From positions 10,783,952-10,847,951 of the forward strand of contig NC_045142.1 of the NCBI RefSeq assembly GCF_008831285.2: a stretch of 64,000 nt of DNA, in the 5' to 3' direction. A program made the translations under genes and the position numbers. The stretch comes from Nymphaea colorata (lineage: Eukaryota; Streptophyta; Magnoliopsida; Nymphaeales; Nymphaeaceae). This document shows positions 39,335 to 51,814 of the stretch, one piece after another. Below the pieces are notes generated by a model, which saw only the letters and a program-made list of their open reading frames with translations, was not told the origin of the DNA and ran no database searches. Within the stretch, counting starts at the first letter, position 1; each line of letters opens with the position of its first letter.

Positions 39335-40094
39335 TCACATGATGACGCATCCTCCATATTGTTCAACCGTGATGGAGATGTGCTCGCACCTCGGGCAACA
39401 GGCGGGGAGCTTGCAAGGCTTATCTTTCTCCTCGTCCTTCTCGTCCTTCGGCGGTCCGATCGTCAGTATGTCCGCCATCTTCCCGGCCTTCCTGACTTGC
39501 TTGACTACGGCCACTGGGTCAACCTCACCGGTCACCGTCACCGTGCTTTTCTCGGCATCGATCTCTATCTTGTCGATCCCTAATGGGGGAGAAAAGGCAG
39601 AACATATTACAGAAGAGTCTTATCAGTAAAAACTGCTTCCAAATCTTTATGATATGTATTATGAAGAATGTGAATATTGCTTGCATAAGAACATGATATC
39701 TAAAAACCATTTACCCACATGTGCAATCTTTGCTATGAAATATTTCTCAAGCTTGTGACAAGACACTCCTCACCTTTGGGATTTTTCATTCTAGCAAAGT
39801 AGAATCAAATACAGGGGAAACTTACCTGCTATAACCACTTGAAGAGATAAAATTATGCATGCAAAGGAGAATACAAGATATAAAGAAAGTGCATAATACT
39901 TTACCCGTCAGTGTAGCTATTGTCTTCATCACGAGGACCTTGCATTTGAGGCAATAGAACTCCACCGTTAACACTATTTTCAACACCTGTATCAAACGAC
40001 AAAAGACGAAGGCTTAAATTCATTCTGCGGAAGTTTATTGAAGATTCGGCAGAACTGGAAGGGGAAATTAAGAAGTAACCCCTTGGGCTCCCAT
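39335..40094 (-). CDS. Heavy-metal-associated isoprenylated plant protein (HIPP), copy 1
   Basis: Three exons on the - strand (40094-40080, 39986-39905, 39579-39335) join in phase to 113 aa. Exon 1 is 15 nt and codes MGAQG. Residues about 6-70 are one HMA domain of beta-alpha-beta-beta-alpha-beta type: the metal loop is FYCLKCK (CxxC), followed by IDAEKSTVTVTGEVDP and VVKQVRK. Then comes a short charged linker (PPKDEKDEEKDKP), a Cys cluster CKLPACCPRC (C-x4-CC-x2-C), and the end GGCVIM, a CaaX box for prenylation. HIPPs bind soft metal ions such as Cu, Zn or Cd, sit at membranes through the lipid, and take part in metal handling and stress responses. The metal here is unknown. The CxxC loop lacks the Met of the usual MxCxxC motif. 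Copies 2 and 3 are at 50286 and 56415. Confidence 0.88.
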
Positions 40095-40134
40095 CTCTGC
40101 AGGAAAGTCCCTTATGATCAAGGAGACAGACGAC

Positions 40135-40165
<31 letters not shown>
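40135..40165. repeat. (AT)n microsatellite just upstream of HIPP copy 1
   Basis: An AT run starts about 41 bp upstream of the HIPP copy 1 start codon, thus in its promoter or leader. Copies 2 and 3 have only short TA stretches at the matching place. Confidence 0.85.
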
Positions 40166-40168
<3 letters not shown>

Positions 40169-41159
40169 GTGAAGATCAACAGCTTAGATCATCAAGCATA
40201 TGCTTTGAACAAGTCTTAAATTTTGGTGGTAGGTCTATACCTCCAGTTTGTTTTGGTTTGAGTGGTTAGCTGAAGATGCCCAAATGCCACGTTTTAAAAA
40301 CATCCTGGACCAATCCTCAAGATGCATACTAAAAGACATCGTAATTCCTAGCAGGCCATCCCTGTTCATACGAAACATTAGTTGGTAGGAAGGTTTAGTG
40401 CAACACAGGTTGTCTTCAGGTGCCTAAACTGACTAAACTGCCACAAACAAAAAAAAAACCTAGTATAGCTAACTAAAATCACCTCCCTGTAATGATGATA
40501 TCCGCGAGCCAGTATGTGACAATCTTAGGCTGTAAAAAGGTCGCAAAACATACTCGGGGATAGAAATTGACAGCCCAAGTGAAACATACTATGTGATAAA
40601 AATTCACGACCCAAGGGAGAGGTGTGTATGGTCTCTCTTTGCGGCAGTAGAAAAATCACCACTCACTTGAAAAAAAAAAGGAATGGTAAACAAGAAAAAA
40701 ATCACCTTTTTACAAGGACTAAACTGCCCCTATTATGCTAGGCCACAGATTTTACAATGCCCTCCCCCATCACCCTGCTCACAGGTCCAGGGCTGTTTCA
40801 AACCAAGTGGACCCGCGGCTCACTTATCAAATAAAGTGTTACACTGCCATGTCATAACGATAGGGGAAATGCATTAACGAACATGAATTGCAAAGATGAA
40901 CATACCATTGGGATCAAAGAAATAATAGCAGCTTATAAGCATTCGATTAAAAGTGGAAGAGAACACCTTTGCTAAAGACAAAAATGCCGTTTTGTAAGAT
41001 GCAAACGCTCTTTACAGAATCATATCATGAGGGTTCTTCCACTAAACTCAGAGGTCAAAGGGAGCATATATAGACTGCACTCTCTCAATTAGTGTTCCTT
41101 CAATAAAACTCTTCTTTTAAAATATCTAATGCCCCGACGTCATTTAAAATAGAAGAGCC
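40166..41159. other. Upstream flank of HIPP copy 1
   Basis: No gene is supported. The part up to about 40400 resembles the upstream flank of copy 2 (51150-51400; shared 'GTGGTTAGCTGAAGATGCCC' and 'ACATCC.TGACCAATCCTCAAGAT'). Confidence 0.5.
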
Positions 41160-41680
41160 CAATACAGGCCGAAGCCACAACGAGACCATAGAAGTATTCT
41201 ATTTCATAGAAAGAGAGGCACAAATTTCATGTTCAACACTAAGCTGTCATGGAAGTATTCTATTTGAGGGTGAGCTAAGTTGTTCAAAAACCAGGCGAAG
41301 AGATGCAACAATATTATTGGATTGTTCCACACTCCCGCGCCCCCCCTCAAATTTTATTGTTGAATGCCTTAAACCGATCTTGTAGCCAAATTTATGCATT
41401 TCCTTCAGAGACGATTATGAAACTAGTTGGCTTCTAAGAAGGCCGACTCACTTGAATTCATGTTGGGAGTGGAATCACTTACCCATGGAGGCCTAACGGA
41501 AACTTTTTTGGGTAGTGATTCTATCAGCTTGTAGTTGTACAGGTTCACTTCCGAAATTATCTTTGTTACCATGAAAGATGTCCCTTACCCAAGTGGGCGA
41601 TGCATTGCAGACCTTATATAATATATATAAAGATGGTGGATTCCTTGGGTCGGGCTCCGGCTGGAGAAATCCATATACAC
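41160..41680 (+). repeat. Right copy of the roughly 500-bp direct repeat flanking HIPP copy 1
   Basis: Same orientation and block order as 37320-37960, diverged by substitutions and small indels. The two copies are about 3.8 kb apart and enclose HIPP copy 1. Confidence 0.65.
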
Positions 41681-42121
41681 TCACCCCAATGCGTTGAATT
41701 AGGCAATTGCTAATTGCGTGTCGTATGAGGGGCACATGTTTGGTAAATGAAAACAGATTGTTACTATTTTATGAATCTATCTCAATTGAGTCAGATTCAT
41801 GAAACTCTTTATGTGATTGCATTTCATGAGACTGCTTTAATTTTTAAGCCACAATCATGGAACAATAACAAATTATAATTATTGCGAACCGACCTTATAG
41901 TGAAAGTGGATACATCCTCATGAATGGAGGGGATATCCTCTACTTACACTAACATGATGCATTTCATTAGATGGATGGTATCTTATATGTGTGCCTATAT
42001 ATATATATATATATTGTCGAAAGATCAATGGCTAAGATGATGCCTTATAGTTAGGGGAGAGAGAGACAGAGAGAATCTGACTTTTCAACAATTTATAAGA
42101 AGATCGCCAGCATAAGATTTC

Positions 42122-42406
42122 TCTTAACATACCACTCTAGAAAGACTGAAGGCAAGCCAGGAGACAACTATATTCTATCTGTCACCCAACGTCACAGCTC
42201 TTTGTGTATACCTGTATGTATAACGCCAAGTTATTATATTATATTCATTCATATGTACACAATAAATAGTGCTTCAAGGTATCAAAATGAAATACTTTGG
42301 TATTCAACACTTTCTCTCCCTTTTACTTTACTCTCTCGAACTTTCTGTATCCGATAGGGCTTCTATTCTTCCATTTCTGATATTCCAAGAGACCTCGTTG
42401 CCTGGA
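42122..42406 (+). repeat. 5' LTR of the copia element
   Basis: Shares with the 3' LTR the blocks 'TCTAGAAAGAC.GAAGGCAAG', 'ACCTGTATGTATAA.GCCAAGTT' and 'ACTTTACTCTCTCGA'. The terminal TG is degraded, so the left border is approximate. Confidence 0.75.
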
Positions 42407-42409
42407 GAC

Positions 42410-42421
42410 GGTACCAGAGCC
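42410..42421 (+). other. Primer-binding site of the copia element
   Basis: GGTACCAGAGCC resembles the usual copia site TGGTATCAGAGC, complementary to initiator methionine tRNA, and lies just after the 5' LTR. Confidence 0.65.
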
Positions 42422-42550
42422 ACTCTAAGGGATCTGTTTCATGTGCAACCTGTGTGTAAAGCCTGCAGATCATCTCCCACTTGTGTAAACCCAAGCAATA
42501 GCTGAACCAGAGAACCCTAACTCGTCTGTGATTCTTTCCCAAACTCCTAC

Positions 42551-45500
42551 AATGAAGGCTGTTATGAAAGAGTCAGATCTGGCCCTCAAAATCACATCGC
42601 CTCTCAATGGTGGAAACTACATCTTTTGGGCAAAATTTGCAGGTGCAGGAAGTCAAAGATCAGGTACATTAATGAGAAGATCATCCCCCTGCAAAAAAAC
42701 CGATCCTGGTTACAAAGAAGGGGAAGCTAAGGGCAGGGTTGTTATGTCCTGGTTACTTAACTCAATGGAACCAGCTATTGCCAAAGGGTTCCTATTTCTA
42801 GATTCAGCAAAGGAAATATGGGACACATTAGCAAAATATGGTGAAGGTAGAAATTTAGCAAGAGTTTATCTCCTTCAACATGATGTAGCCATGTTCACAA
42901 AAGGAGAGAAGCATTTCATATGTACCTAAGCCCGCTCAAGGCCATGTGGGATGATCTCTCCCAACATCACCCCCTCATGGCAGATCTGGAAGTGTTAAAG
43001 CAGAGGGCTGACAAAGACAAGGTATTCAAGCTCCTTGCTGGTTTAGTAGAAAAGTTTGATAACCTAAGAAGCCAAATTCTCATGTCTTACCCACTTCCAT
43101 CGTTCAACAACGTATCTTCCATTATGCAACAGGAGGAAACCAGATGAAGAATCATGAAAACTGAAGACAAACTCAAGAAAGAGTTGTCTATCTCTTCCAT
43201 TGAGAAGGTCACCTTTGTCGCCAAATCAGAACCACCTTCACCTTCGCAAGGAGACAAGAACTGTTTTGTAGCAGACACTAGATTTGGCCATGGAAGAGGA
43301 TCCATGTCCCGTACTTATCATAAGAAACAGGGACATACAAGAGAACGTTATCGTGTTTATTTAGCTTGCTCCGATAACATAGAATGGATCATTGACAGTG
43401 GTGCTACAGACCACATGACTGCATGCTTAGAACTTCTTCTTGACGTTAAATATTATAAAAAGATTCATGTTAAACTCATCGATGGATCTGTTACCACTGC
43501 ATTGAGACATAGTTTAGTTTATATAAACAAGGCTATTACATAATATAATATGCGGTGTGTAACTTTATATTTGTGAGTAAATTAACGATTTAAACTGCTA
43601 CATATTGTTTGCTGGAAAAAAGGTGATACTATTGGACAACAAAAACCAAACAAAGATTGTTGAATGCAAAAAAGAAAATGGCATGCATCACTTAACTCAG
43701 AAGAACAATCCAAGAGCTCATACTGCAATAGCAGTGGATGCTCGATTGTGGCACTATAGAGTAGGCCACCCTTCAAATAAAGTCCTAAGGACTACGTTTC
43801 CATGTTCTCAATTTGTTGTTGGCAATTGTGAGGCATGTACATTGCCGAAGATGACCAGGTTGCCTTTTATTGATTCTGAACATGCAGTTGAATCATACTT
43901 TGACTTGATACATACTAATGTTTGGGTGCCAGCCCCTGCAAGCAATTGGAAAATTTGGGTATAAAAACTTTGATACTTTCATTGATGACAAATCTCAAGC
44001 CACCTAGATTTACTTTTTGAACAAGAAAAGTGATATGTTTCTCACATTAAAACAATTTTACCAATATGTAGTTACTCAATATAATCAGTGTATCGAAACA
44101 TTGAGATCAGATAATGGAGGAGGATACCTTAATGCAGAATTTGAGAAATTTACAAGTAGCAAAAGAATTGTACATCAAACTACTTGCAGGGAAAAACCTC
44201 AACAGAATGTTTCATATGTTCCACATGAATGTCCCCTCTATATTCTGGTGTAAAGCTTTGGCATGTGGCTGCCATGCCATGAATAGAACTTCAAGTAACA
44301 AACTAAGTGGCAAGAGTCCACTATAAATTTTGCATGACAAACCAGTTTCTTTGAAGCACCTGAGAGTTTTTGGCTATGTATGTTATGTTCATTTACAAGA
44401 GTATGTCAGAAATAAATTAAAAAGAAGGGTTGTGTTTCTTAGGTATTTTTTTGTAAGAAAGGATACAAATCCTTTGATCATAAAGAGAATAAATTGTATG
44501 TATCACGTGATGTAAAATTCAGAGGTCAAAGCTTTCTATATTGAAACTATACAAGATGTTTTCAGCCAGAGGAAGAATGCTTTGGCTGTTATACCTATTG
44601 TTAAGGCCGTTATGCCTGCTATTGTTATTATACCCCTTCCAATTGTAAATGAAAATTCAGAGAATTTTACAATTATTAAATCTGAAAATGTATACACATC
44701 TGATCATAATCATGCTAGTGAGGAAACATGAAATAACTTGTCTAAAAATGTTTAGATAAGAAGGACTGGTAGAGCAAGAAGAAGACCTGTCATGTACGAT
44801 GATTGTTACACACATTTCTTTCTAATGCATGCACTAGTGCTGAGATTGAGCTACACACTTATGAACAAGCTAAGACTGAAGAGAAATGGAGAAATGTTAT
44901 GAAAAGCAAGTAGCAGCATAAAAAAAAAAACCAGACCTAGAATTAGTCGACAGATAACATGACAAAAATTGGTTGGGTGCTGTTGGATATACAAGATTAA
45001 ATTTAATAGCAAATGACAAGTGGAACATTACAAAGCACAACTTGTAGCTAAAGGTTTTACTCAAGAAAATGACATTGATTATCATGAGACCTTTGCGCAT
45101 GTTGCAAAGATGAATCCACTAAGAATACTATTGTTAGTAGCTGCAATCAAACACTAGAAAATGTTCCAACTAGATCTGAATAATGCATTTCTTCACGGGA
45201 ATTTAGATTAAGAAATCTATATGGAGTTAGTTCCAAGTCTACAGGTTCAAAATGGTAGTCTGCCACTTGTGTGCAAGATATTCAAGCAATCTCCTAGAGC
45301 ATGGTATGAAAAAAGAGTTGAAAAATTAGTAGAAGGAGAATAAAAAATAAGCAATGCTGATCACTCCATTTTACAGCCACTACAAACATATGTATATGAC
45401 ATTTAGCTGGAAAGGAATGCTATGCTATTTCTTAGGCATACTCATAAACTTGAACCATTTCATGTGTCAAAAAATCAAACCTTCTACATGAAACAAGGAT

Positions 45501-46234
45501 GACAAACTGTAGGGAAGATCATATACCAATGGAAGTATATCTGAAATTACAGTGTGAAGAAAGAGAATCTATACTTGACAAAGGAAGCTATCAATGGTTA
45601 GTGGGAAAACTGATATACTTCACAACTACTAGACTTGACATCATCTATTTAATAAATTTATTAAGTCAGTTTATGCGTTGTCCAAGAAACCACATGTAGA
45701 AGCTGCTTATCGAGGGCTCAAGTATCTTAAAAAGACAAACAACAAGAGTATTATGTTTTGAAGAAATAGTCATCTGCAAGTATATGGGTATGTAGATGCT
45801 GATTGGGTAGGTAATCATAGTGATAGGAGATCAACCATAGCATTGCTTTGTAGGTGGCAACTTAGTTTCATGGAAAAGTAGGAAACAAATAGTTGTAGCA
45901 AGATCAAGTGTAGAGAGTGAATATAGAGCCATGCCTCTCACTGTGTACGAACTTCTGTCGATAAAATACCTATTACAAGACATGAAAATCAGTATGGAAT
46001 GACCAATAAGTCTGTTATGTGATAGTAAAGTTGTGATTTACATTGGGAACAACCCTATGTTTCACTAAAGAGCAAAACACATTGAAGTTGACTATCACTT
46101 CTTAAGAGAGAAAATTCAATTAGGGATCATAAGAACTCAACATGTTAATTCAAATGAACAACTCACAGATGTAATCACTAAGGCTGCACGTAGAGACACT
46201 TTCTACAAGCTCATTAACAAGTTAGGTCTTTAGG
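42551..46234 (+). pseudogene. Copia gag-pol remnant
   Basis: Recognisable pieces occur in shifting frames. They are: a gag start (ITSPLNGGNYIFWA, then DTLAKYGEG, near 42590-42860); the protease motif WIIDSGATDHM (43386-43418); the pre-integrase LWHYRVGHPSNKVLR (about 43745); the integrase core piece ETLRSDNGGGYL (about 44098); the RT start LVAKGFTQEND and LDLNNAFLHGNLD (about 45040-45210); and the RNase H end with KHIEVDYHF (about 46080). At the RT active site the reading is YVYDI rather than YVDDI (about 45389). Many stops and frameshifts leave no chance of function. Confidence 0.88.
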
Positions 46235-46263
46235 AGTTGGAAGATCTAACTTGAAGGGGAGAA

Positions 46264-46452
46264 TGTTAGGAATATTTCTCTAGAAAGACAGAAGGCAAGT
46301 CAGGAGACAACATCACAGCTCCCAATATATACCTGTATGTATAATGCCAAGTTGTTATACTAAATTTGTACACTATAAATAGTGCTCAAAGGTATCAATG
46401 AAATACTTTTGTCTTCGACACTTTCTTTCTCCCTGCTACTTTACTCTCTCGA
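46264..46452 (+). repeat. Truncated 3' LTR of the copia element
   Basis: Starts TGTTAGGAATATT directly after the polypurine tract GAAGGGGAGAA (46253-46263). Similarity to the 5' LTR stops at CTCTCTCGA, after which a (GA)n run follows, so the end is lost. Confidence 0.75.
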
Positions 46453-46469
46453 GACAACAACGATCCTCA

Positions 46470-46501
<32 letters not shown>

Positions 46502-47149
46502 TATGAACTCAACATTGCAAATTAAACCCTATGTTGGACATCGAAGTAGAAAGCCGTAATTGACACAAAGAAAAAGAAATGAAAATCAATGTATGTCTAG
46601 GCCAAACTTGCACAACCTACCAGCCTTGTGGACCTTGATGTCATCCATACCTGAGTTGCAGCATGACCCGTGCAAGACAAAACAAAAGCACTAACATGAA
46701 CTATATGGAGATAAAAGATATCCAGGGATGCATCTCACAACAATATAGATGACTCCTAGTGAACCAAACGACCTTCTAGGAGACCACCTACAGAAGGATC
46801 CCAAGTCAACAGTCAACATTAAAAATTGATGTGGCTTGCGGATTCTGGTTGATCGTCTGGTTGGAGGGGAGCAAGTGGTGCGTTTCCTCCTCTTAGCCTT
46901 CCATGGCTCGACCCGCTTACCAACCTCCGGCCCCACCACTGCAAAGCGTGCAAGCAAAGCCTCTTCAAGGCCATGCACTTCTGGAAAAGGAGATCCACCT
47001 CAAGCAACTGGAGAAACATATCAGGAGTGATAAAAGTCACCGGAGTCTGTGGCTGGGGGCGTGTTTAAGGTGGAAGTGGCAAAGGAGAGCTTATGCTTAG
47101 TCAGAGGTGACTCAATGGTTTTTTAATTTTATTGAAAAAAAGAAATGCC
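46453..47149. other. Between copia element and duplicated flank
   Basis: Begins with a (GA)n microsatellite (about 46474-46500). The overlapping short frames on both strands at 46690-47100 show no domain. No gene supported. Confidence 0.35.
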
Positions 47150-48585
47150 ACTTGACGCCTCCATTCAATGCCTCTCCTTCAACTAGCAACCTCCCCGTCC
47201 CCTTCCTTCACTCATCACCTATGGGCAGAGATCCCTCCGGCAAGGCAAGCGGGTGGAGAGACGCCGGTTGGGGGTGGCTCCTTTTCATCTTTTCTAAGTA
47301 AGGGGTTGAGCTGGTAGCGAATTGAAATAATTAACGAATCAAGATTTTCGAAAGATATACAATAAATGAGACTGAATATATATATATATAAAATTGGCAG
47401 ATTCGAGACCATTAGGTCAGGAACAAGAACCAAGACCACTCAAAATTGGCTATTGAACTACTCTTTTATTGCAATCTAACCATATAGGTATGATTTTAGA
47501 AATGTCTTGATGAGAATCATATACTAATTTAGTCACTTTCTTTAGTTTAATATGTTTCTATAGCAAGCAAAAAATGAACGACTGTTAGGATTTCAAATTT
47601 TTAATAGTACAAAAGTCCATGATTCCCTTAAAAACAAATTGAACTAAGATTTATTCTATGTTGAATTAGTATTCATAAACACATTAGATTGTTATTATGT
47701 TGTTCAAAATAGATATTTTCTTATATGAATTTAAGAGGTCTAGTTTTTGTTCTGACTTAAGCGGTCTGCAATATATCAATTTTCTTATATATATATATAT
47801 CAAAGCCAAAAGCTAAATTAAATAGTGAGACAAGTTAACAGATATGTTGGGTTCCATATCTCTATAATGATGCAAACGTTAGACGGCGCATCGCATGTAG
47901 AGCATATTGATGCTTATCCAAATAATGCGGCAGTGCCATGTGCCTCACATAAGCCTCAATGCGACCCCAACAGTATATACCAACTTGGGTTGCGAGCGGT
48001 CCAATTTGGATTGTAGTATTGAGTATTATTTCGATTCGATTCGGACGCGTCCAATCCGAATCACTTGCAACCCTAGTACACCCACCCACCCACTTCTTAA
48101 TTTCAAGAAGTCAATAAAATTTAATTTAACATCAAAAGTAGCAAAAATAACGTTTATTTTATATTATGAATAGAGGAATATTCCAGAGAGAGAACTAGTG
48201 AGAGATACTTTGGGATATAAGAGGTAGACGCACATAATATATTCTGGGAATCACTATGCATTTCGGTTGAACTGTACATGATTGAGAGCAGAAACCCCTT
48301 CCTTTCTCTTATCTCTAGGGTCTAGGCAAGGGCTCAATTAGAAAATTCTGGCTAAAGTACAAAAGGTATAAAGTTTTAAATTCTTAAGGGGTATCAATAC
48401 GTCAATAAAAAAATACTCAAAAATATCAATATAAAAATATTTTTTTTGGAGGTCCACACAAGCAATTGCCCATGCCTATCCCACTCCTGCCTCTGCCCCT
48501 GGGTCAAGGGCTAAGTCGGTGCTTGGTACGAAGCCTTCATTTAATGCATTTAAGCTAATACCCAAGTTCGACCTTGTTGACACAA
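47150..48585. repeat. Downstream flank of HIPP copy 2 (duplicate of 38090-39130)
   Basis: Collinear with the flank of copy 1 by eye. The similarity breaks at about 48585 and resumes at about 50190, so about 1.6 kb is inserted in this copy or lost from the other. Confidence 0.65.
47984..48076. repeat. Small MITE-like element with GGTTGC termini
   Basis: A segment of about 92 bp begins GGGTTGCGAGCGG and ends CACTTGCAACCCTA. It has internal complementary pieces (CCAATTTGG; GGACGCGTCC). The matching place in copy 1 (38710-38795) has the same element, so the insertion predates that duplication. Confidence 0.45.
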
Positions 48586-48989
48586 CACCATGTGACACAT
48601 ATGCCACCAACCGTCTGCGTACCAGCTATTGGCCTGAGCCGATGTACAAAGTGATTTATGACAATAGATTTATGCACTAAACCCTAAAATAGAGCCAGCG
48701 CTGACCCTAACCCTAAATGTTGTAGTGTGTATAAGTCTTATCCTTGAAAGAAAGAGGTTCTGTCACTTTCATGTTCCCTTTATGGTTCATTAGGGAGAGG
48801 TCTTAGACGTGCATCCAAGCGTTGGACTTAGACTATTTTGGGTTGAACCCTCCTAATTAACCTGACTCATTCATACTTTCACATGTAGGTTATCTTATGC
48901 ATTTCAACATCTTTCAATTGGATAGTAACTATGTAATTGGACTCTCATTATTGAAATCAAATACATTTTATGTAGTTGACGAAAAGAGG

Positions 48990-49290
48990 GAATTAAAAAG
49001 GGTGTCAAGTAAGGATGCCAATATATTCAATTTGAATAGGATATCCAATCAAACATATTCAAAAATCAGATGTGAAAAAAAAAAAATATTCGGTTGAGAA
49101 ATCAGATCGGATTCGGATTTAAGAAATGACATTCAATTGGATTCAGTTTCAGATATACATAAATATTCGATCGGATTCAAATTCAGATCAGATTTATTTT
49201 TAGGTAAGTATCTTATATCTAATGTTCTTATATTTTGAAAATGAGCAAAATTCAATTCTAAATTTGGATTCAATTTGAAAATTGGAAAGA
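48990..49290 (+). repeat. Dispersed repeat, inverted relative to 54790-55110
   Basis: Shares, in reverse orientation, blocks such as GGATATCC.ATTCAAA, GGATTTGAATC-like words and 'AATTTAAGAAATGACAT' with 54790-55110. Low-complexity ATTCGGAT/ATCCGAAT motifs dominate. Class unknown. Confidence 0.5.
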
Positions 49291-49513
49291 AGGCTGGTCT
49301 TATCTGGCCAAGGAATTGCTCAGCAGGTGAGCGCTAGCTATCACCTTCTTGTAATGTTAATTTCTAAAAAATTTTTGCATGGTATAGAAGATATCTAATG
49401 ACGGAGCTAGGATTTTTTTGGCTGATGGACACTTGAATCATCGGCCTGAATTTGGTTTGAGCACTGCATGTTGTCGAACTTAGGTCTAACTTCATCATAA
49501 TGCAATTAGCCAG

Positions 49514-49642
<129 letters not shown>

Positions 49643-50189
49643 CCGACCAAATCGCTCGGCTGCTTGAAATGATAAATGAAAACGACGTTCGAGCACTGGT
49701 GGTGGTTGGGAAGGGGAGCTCCCCTCCTGTTTGAGATGGGGAAGGCCGGCGACCTCCCCGATTATTGGGGGGAGGTGACTGCCTCCCCTGCCTTTTATTT
49801 TATTTTTTACATTCAATGAAAAAAAAAAGTCAGGGGAGGCTGTCGCCTTCCCCGCTCACCCTCCCCGCCGGCAAGGAGGGCGCCGGCGGAACGGGCGGCA
49901 GGAGGTCGCGGGTGGGAGGCGATGACCTCCCCTGCCTCCTGTTTTTTTTCTTTTTTTTTTTCCATTTCAAAACAAAAATAGGAGGCCAGTCGCCGCCGGT
50001 AGACCGCAAGACTGCAGCAGATCGCTGGTGCAGCCGGCAGCAAGGGGAAGGCGACTGGCCTCCCCCTCGCTTATGGGGGAAGCGTCACCCTCGACGCTCG
50101 ACGTTTCATCCGGTGTCAGACTCCATTTTCTTTACACAATCGTGGGCCATTGACGGTCCACACCAGCCACCGATTGCGTCTATATATAT

Positions 50190-50285
50190 ATATATTAAGT
50201 GCCTGACATAGTTGATCCTTAAAGTTTTGAAATCAGTAACAATTGAACGCTTTCACAGATAGCAGTCATGGTTATTTGTGCAATA
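50190..50285. repeat. Immediate downstream flank of HIPP copy 2
   Basis: The block 'GTTGATCCTTAAA.TTTTGAAAT' followed by 'GGTTATTTGTGCAATATCACATGATG' is shared with copies 1 and 3, so the 3' side of the gene is part of the duplicated unit in all three. It should hold the 3' UTR. Confidence 0.6.
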
Positions 50286-51035
50286 TCACATGATGGTGCA
50301 TCCTCCGTATCGTTCAACCGTGACGGAGATGTGCTCGCAGCTCCGGCAACAGGTGGGGAGATCGCAAGGCTTGGGGTCGGGCTTCGGCTCCGGCTTCGGC
50401 TCCGGCTTCGGTGGCGGTCCCACTGTCACTATCTCCACCATCTTCTTGATCTTCCTGACTTGCTTGACTACTGCCACCGGATCAACCTCGCCGGTAACAG
50501 TCACCGTGCTTTTCTCGGCATCGATCTCTATCTTGTCGATCCCTACCACCACCAACAGGGAGAAAAGGCAGAACATATAACACGAGTTTATCAGTAAAAA
50601 CTGCCTCCAAATATATATACATGAAGAATGTGAATAATGTTTGCATAAGAACATGATATGTCAAAACCATTTACCCACATATACCATCTTTGCTACTAAA
50701 TATTCCTCAGGCTTGAGATTTTTCATTCTAGCAAACTAGAATCAAATATAGGGGAAAGCTTACCCCTGCTATAACTGTTCAAAGAGAGATAAAATATGCA
50801 TGCAAAGGAGAGCACAAGATATAAAGAAGGTGCATAATACTTTACCCATCAGTGTAGATATAGTTTTCATCACGAGGACCTTGCATTTGAGGCAATGGAA
50901 CTCCACCTTTAATACTATTTTCAACACCTGTATCAAACGACAGAAGACAAAGGTTTAAATTAATTCTGTGGCAGTTAATTGAAGATTCAGCAGAATTGGA
51001 AGGGGAAATAAAGCAGTAACCCCGCTGGCTCCCAT
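50286..51035 (-). CDS. Heavy-metal-associated isoprenylated plant protein (HIPP), copy 2
   Basis: Three exons on the - strand (51035-51021, 50927-50846, 50542-50286) join in phase to 117 aa. Exon 1 codes MGASG. The HMA domain has the loop FHCLKCK, then IDAEKSTVTVTGEVDP. The linker is a proline-lysine repeat (PKPEPKPEPKPDPKP) made by a short tandem DNA repeat at about 50368-50410, and is longer than in copies 1 and 3. The Cys cluster is CDLPTCCRSC and the protein ends GGCTIM, a CaaX prenylation box. Intron positions and phases equal those of copies 1 and 3. Role as for copy 1: membrane-linked metal binding, substrate metal unknown. The frame is intact throughout, so it is likely functional. 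Confidence 0.88.
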
Positions 51036-51461
51036 CTCTGCAGGAAAGTCCCTTGTGATCAAGGAGACAGACGACGTACAGGTGTGTGTATATATACCTC
51101 TTGAAAGCGGTTATCCATTGCATTAAAAAACAGGACGATCATATTTTTCCATTATAGTTGAGAAGATCAACAACTTAGATGATCAAGCATATTTTTTGAA
51201 CAAGTATTAAATTTTGGATGTAGGTCAATGGCACCAATTATTTTGATTTCAGTGGTTAGCTGAAGATGCCCGAATGCCATGTTTTAAAAACATCCTTGAC
51301 CAATCCTCAAGATCCATTTCCAGCAATCATCGAAATTCCCAGCTGCCCTTGCCTGATCATATGAAAGGTTTGTTGGTAGGAACAGGCTTAGTGCAACGCT
51401 GGTTCTGTCTTCTCGTGCCTAAAGTGACTAAATTGCCCTAGCACAAAAGAAGTCTGTACAA

Positions 51462-51814
51462 GTAGGGCAACACTCGAGCGGAATCGAGGTTTAGTTGGGC
51501 ATCACACAATACCACGTTGAGCTCTCGACTCGTTTAACTTATTTATTTTAAGTGTATCATGTTCCTTTTAACTTGTTTAACTTGCTTAACTTGTTTAACT
51601 CGATTAACTTGTTTAGTTACTACTCGTTTAATTCTCTTTTCATCCTAGTCAAGCCGAGTTGATTTCTTACAACTTAAATTCGACTTGTTTAACATTTTGA
51701 GCATACATTTGAACTCAAGTTCAATTTGTTTATGAACAAGTTGAGTTAGAATCGAGTTTTAATGAGAGAGTTCGAGTCGAGCACAAGTTGGCTAGACTCT
51801 TTATGCAGCCCTAC
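51462..51814. repeat. hAT-like MITE with GTAGGGC termini
   Basis: Starts GTAGGGCAACACTCGAG and ends TGCAGCCCTAC, with interior GAGCTCG and GTTTAACT motifs shared with 52947-53245 and 58202-58619. It is non-coding and lies about 430 bp upstream of HIPP copy 2. No clear target-site duplication. Confidence 0.55.

Larger units (their letters stand above)
42122..46452 (+). mobile_element. Decayed Ty1/copia LTR retrotransposon
   Basis: The element spans about 4.3 kb. In order it holds a 5' LTR, a primer-binding site, gag, protease, integrase, reverse transcriptase and RNase H, a polypurine tract and a truncated 3' LTR. That order (integrase before RT) defines Ty1/copia. Coding parts are broken by many stops and frameshifts and the LTRs are well diverged, so the insertion is old and inactive. 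It lies between HIPP copies 1 and 2. Confidence 0.9.

Noticed and set aside
39901-40179. Minus-strand 92-codon frame at HIPP copy 1 (and the similar frame at 50842)
   Set aside because: It is the wrong frame over HIPP exon 2 and intron 1. The correct frame gives the CxxC metal loop.
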